Source: Defluviitaleaceae bacterium (GTDB lineage Bacteria > Bacillota > Clostridia > Lachnospirales > WQUN01). From it: a stretch of DNA of 5,707 nt. Under the pieces are notes generated by a model, which did no database searches, was not told the DNA's origin, and worked only from the letters and a program-made list of their open reading frames with translations. Of this stretch, positions 4,375 through 5,707 are shown piece by piece. Each line of letters opens with the position of its first letter. Within the stretch, counting starts at the first letter, position 1. Location of the stretch: positions 1 through 5,707 of the forward strand of contig WRKK01000181.1 in NCBI GenBank assembly GCA_009782245.1, given 5' to 3'. The translations under genes were made by a program, and so were the position numbers.

Positions 4375-4393
4375 GCGTAGCCCATTGCTACGC
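4375..4393. terminator. Hairpin at the end of the 60-aa gene (possible terminator)
   Basis: GCGTAGC (4375-4381) and GCTACGC (4387-4393) form a perfect 7-bp stem with a 5-nt loop, overlapping the stop codon of the 60-aa gene. A T run follows on the plus strand (CTTTTATT) but an A run follows on the minus strand, so its polarity fits the plus strand better, where no gene is seen. It may only be a transcript-end stabiliser. Confidence 0.4.
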
Positions 4394-4570
4394 TTTTATT
4401 CCACGCTCTTTAAGCCGTTTCATGGTGGCTATTCGCTCGTGATATTCTTCCCAAGCCCATTGGGGGGCATCTTCTTTTAGGACTAATTCGCCTGTTTCCC
4501 AGTTGCGTTGTGTCCAGCCTTCCATGTCGTATCTTGGGGGACGCATTGTGCCTTTTATTTTTTTTTCCAA
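4388..4570 (-). CDS. Small Trp-rich unknown protein
   Basis: This 60-aa protein is not recognised. It starts with TTG at 4570, supported by GAGGTGA 5 nt upstream. It is charged and carries four tryptophans (W19, W24, W38, W40) in MEGWTQRNWETGELVLKEDA and PQWAWEEYHERI, followed by a helix ending in basic residues. The style (ETGELVLKEDAPQ followed by an amphipathic helix) resembles short phage or mobile-element proteins, but that is only an impression. It begins 24 nt after the metalloprotease gene and is probably in its transcript, upstream of the hicAB promoter. Confidence 0.6.
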   Translation of the reverse strand: MEKKIKGTMRPPRYDMEGWTQRNWETGELVLKEDAPQWAWEEYHERIATMKRLKERGIKA

Positions 4571-4588
4571 CTAAATCACCTCTTCTCC

Positions 4589-4615
4589 ATCCGCCTACCT
4601 GCTTGCGGATAGGTA
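4589..4615. repeat. Imperfect palindrome at the 3' end of the metalloprotease gene
   Basis: ATCCGC (4589-4594) pairs with GCGGAT (4605-4610), and TACCT (4596-4600) with AGGTA (4611-4615), as alternative stems. The minus-strand core, CCTATCCGCAAGCAGG, loosely resembles the palindrome at 5511-5527. It encodes the last residues (YLSASR and the stop) of the metalloprotease, whose natural C-terminus may therefore have been replaced by repeat DNA. Confidence 0.45.
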
Positions 4616-5305
4616 TTTTTGCATTATTGCACGGCTTAGTGAGTTTGCGTTGTTGCCGTTAAACCAAACATCGGAAAAAGCCTCTGCCAAGGTTTCGCTA
4701 GGCGATACATTCGCATATTTCGAGATTGAATGCCTTATAATATCGCTTTTTGTCTTCGTACCCAAGCCATTAAATATTTTAACTAAAAAGCTATCTGCTA
4801 CATTGTTAAGGTCGGTTTCATAATTTCTAAACCCTCGCAAAATTTCTGTGTTTGACAAGCTAACTTCGTTCATTGCAGAATCAACTAATTTTTCGGCGTA
4901 TGTGCAGTTGTTCCAAAATTCCTCTTGTTCGTGAATGGGGATTTTAGCCCTTATTAAGGCGATTTCCAATAAATGCCCCAATTCATGGACGGCTGTACTT
5001 GCTATATTTTCCGTACCTATGGGAAAATATCCCCTTTGAACGTATGTTTTGCGTTCCAAAGTCAGTGTTTCTATGTTTTCTGTTGCGTAAAAATCGCTGT
5101 TTATATATAGGGTTTCGCCGTCTGTTGCCATAAAGGCATTTTCGCCGATAACTTCGCTGTCAACGCTTTGGATTGCGGCAAGCTGCCCCACTAACTGCGG
5201 ATAGGTGGCAAAAACTTTGTCCATTTCTGCAAAAGTGGTTGCCATGGTTTCGCTGTCGAGCCCAACTAGATTGCAAGTTGTAACGCCCCATTTTGCTTTT
5301 GCCAT
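4595..5305 (-). CDS. HELGH zinc-metalloprotease-like protein, phage-morphogenesis type
   Basis: From ATG 5305 this is 236 aa. Seen: HELGH at residues 107-111 inside a predicted helix (STAVHELGHLLEIAL), and SPSETLAEAFSDVW (201-214), where Glu204 or Glu208 could be the third zinc ligand, as in gluzincin-like proteases. A central strand (ETLYINSDFY) precedes a linker that leads to HELGH. Known: similar HExxH domains occur at the C-termini of phage minor-head (MuF-like) proteins and as stand-alone relatives; the resemblance is from memory of motifs. The start is doubtful. ATG 5305 has no Shine-Dalgarno, whereas the frame is open upstream and GAGGAGG (5362-5356) lies 8 nt before an in-frame ATC at 5347, which would add 14 residues (ISQQNKAKLAQCEQ). 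Start mutation, rare ATC initiation or internal start are all possible. Confidence 0.7.
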   Translation of the reverse strand: MAKAKWGVTTCNLVGLDSETMATTFAEMDKVFATYPQLVGQLAAIQSVDSEVIGENAFMATDGETLYINSDFYATENIETLTLERKTYVQRGYFPIGTENIASTAVHELGHLLEIALIRAKIPIHEQEEFWNNCTYAEKLVDSAMNEVSLSNTEILRGFRNYETDLNNVADSFLVKIFNGLGTKTKSDIIRHSISKYANVSPSETLAEAFSDVWFNGNNANSLSRAIMQKYLSASR

Positions 5306-5355
5306 TTGTTCGCATTGTGCTAGTTTGGCTTTGTTTTGCTGGCTGATTTTTCGTT

Positions 5356-5362
5356 CCTCCTC
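5356..5362 (-). promoter_or_regulatory. Strong Shine-Dalgarno without a canonical start codon
   Basis: GAGGAGG on the minus strand is followed, after 8 nt, by ATC AGC CAG CAA in frame with the metalloprotease. No ATG, GTG or TTG lies at working distance. It marks either a mutated start (ATG to ATC) or a rare AUC start. Confidence 0.55.
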
Positions 5363-5364
5363 TA

Positions 5365-5424
5365 TTATTTTTGTTTGTGAAAAGCATATCCCACCTTATC
5401 CACATAAAAATATAATTTGTACAC
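5365..5424 (-). CDS. Possible 19-aa leader peptide
   Basis: AGAGGTGG (5438-5431) lies 6 nt before a GTG at 5424 that opens a 19-residue frame, VYKLYFYVDKVGYAFHKQK, ending in TAA two bases before the next Shine-Dalgarno region. The spacing is right for a leader ORF translationally coupled to the metalloprotease. Against it, the predicted transcript start (about 5440) falls almost on the Shine-Dalgarno, and a sequence this short has no family evidence. Confidence 0.3.
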   Translation of the reverse strand: MYKLYFYVDKVGYAFHKQK

Positions 5425-5446
5425 TTCGCACCACCTCTACAATTCC

Positions 5447-5475
5447 ATTATACCAAACCCCAAAAACCCTGTCAA
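5447..5475 (-). promoter_or_regulatory. Consensus sigma-A promoter of the metalloprotease unit
   Basis: A perfect TTGACA (5475-5470) and a perfect TATAAT (5452-5447) are separated by exactly 17 bp. The G/T-rich spacer matches that of the hicAB promoter at 15 of 17 positions. It lies just downstream of the terminator of the ABC permease transcript and should be strong. Confidence 0.88.
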
Positions 5476-5489
5476 GCAAAAAAACCAAG

Positions 5490-5539
5490 CAAAAATGGGC
5501 GACCGACCCGCCTGCCGGACGGGCAGGGGACGGTCGCCC
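5490..5539 (-). terminator. Hairpin terminator of the ABC permease transcript / palindromic repeat
   Basis: GGGCGACCG (5497-5505) pairs perfectly with CGGTCGCCC (5531-5539), and CCTGCC (5511-5516) with GGCAGG (5522-5527) around a 5-nt loop. Between them are two CC:GG pairs and small bulges. On the minus strand the stem is followed by ATTTTT and then GCTTGGTTTTTTT, giving a Rho-independent terminator for the permease gene ending at 5615. The nested, GC-rich form also resembles dispersed intergenic palindromes of Clostridia. Confidence 0.75.
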
Positions 5540-5614
5540 CTAACTGTCTGTTTGCAAAATTTGCCAATTTGCCCAAAATATACAACATTTCAGCATTGTG
5601 TAACAGCCCAAAAC

Positions 5615-5707
5615 CTACCCAACTATCCCCGATCTCTCCATTCCCTCAACAAACTGCCGCTGCACTATCAAGAACAAGAAAATCAACGGCAAAATTGAAA
5701 GCATTAT
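5615..5707 (-). CDS. C-terminus of a MalG-type carbohydrate ABC transporter permease (partial)
   Basis: The frame entering from the right edge gives IMLSILPLIFLFLIVQRQFVEGMERSGIVG and a TAG. A last membrane helix (SILPLIFLFLIVQ) followed by (R/K)xFVEG and a short tail ending in (V/K)G is the typical end of MalG-family inner-membrane permeases of sugar ABC importers. Only 30 residues are visible, so the substrate cannot be told. The gene ends 76 nt before a strong terminator hairpin, which makes it the last gene of its transport operon and marks the right border of the toxin-antitoxin region. Confidence 0.8.
   Translation of the reverse strand: MMLSILPLIFLFLIVQRQFVEGMERSGIVG

Noticed and set aside
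5160..5405. 81-codon minus-strand ORF overlapping the metalloprotease start, with AAGGTGGG near an internal ATG
   Set aside because: Its second half runs out of frame through the metalloprotease coding sequence and looks random. The Shine-Dalgarno is too close (2 nt) to the internal ATG. A frameshift linking it to the protease was considered, but the ATC-start explanation needs only one change.
5453..5469. G-quadruplex in the G/T-rich promoter spacer
   Set aside because: There are too few G tracts of three or more (two); at best a weak two-tier structure.
5417..5698. Plus-strand ORFs over the terminator palindrome and permease end
   Set aside because: They are translations of promoter, hairpin and antisense permease DNA; no start signal or family resemblance.

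Overview
The window reads as low-to-moderate GC Bacillota (Clostridia-like) DNA. Strong AGGAGG-type Shine-Dalgarno sites and near-consensus sigma-A promoters (TTTACA or TTGACA, 16-17 bp spacer, TATAAT) support this. TGA is used as a stop, GTG and TTG starts occur, and the toxin-antitoxin, MazG-like and DUF2087 families present are common in gut Clostridia. No species can be named. Every gene I can support is on the minus strand, so the window is transcribed from high to low coordinates.

In transcription order, the right edge holds the last 30 codons of a MalG-type sugar ABC transporter permease (5615-5707) and a strong hairpin terminator (5497-5539). A consensus promoter (5447-5475) follows, leading to a possible 19-codon leader ORF and a HELGH zinc-metalloprotease-like protein whose start codon is problematic (4595-5305, perhaps to 5347). 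Next come a 60-aa unknown protein, a second promoter that closely resembles the first (4259-4287), then hicA-hicB, an HTH antitoxin-like gene that seems to lack its recognition helix, a MazG-like NTP pyrophosphohydrolase and a DUF2087 protein.

The middle is a scar. A relB-type promoter, its Shine-Dalgarno and five codons of the relB antitoxin gene are joined to the last ~20 codons of a mazG-like gene (2797-2948). It is followed by a JAMM/JAB-domain protein (2199-2798), a Cys/Pro-rich protein (1787-2212) and a caspase-like gene broken by a single frameshift (1245-1774). The intact relB-type promoter then drives a RelB/DinJ antitoxin and a YoeB toxin (575-1176). The toxin gene runs directly into a 3' remnant of the same HTH antitoxin family, and the left edge holds an M50 (site-2-protease-like) membrane metalloprotease that is open at the window edge (1-505).

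The overall picture is an accessory region rich in toxin-antitoxin and protease genes, lying downstream of a core metabolic (sugar uptake) gene. At least three sequence modules occur twice: the relB promoter, the mazG 3' end and the HTH-gene 3' end. A fourth module, the TTGACA promoter, also occurs twice, and a small palindromic repeat has entered at least one coding sequence. These duplications suggest repeated recombination among related cassettes. I see no transposase, integrase, CRISPR array, tRNA or rRNA.
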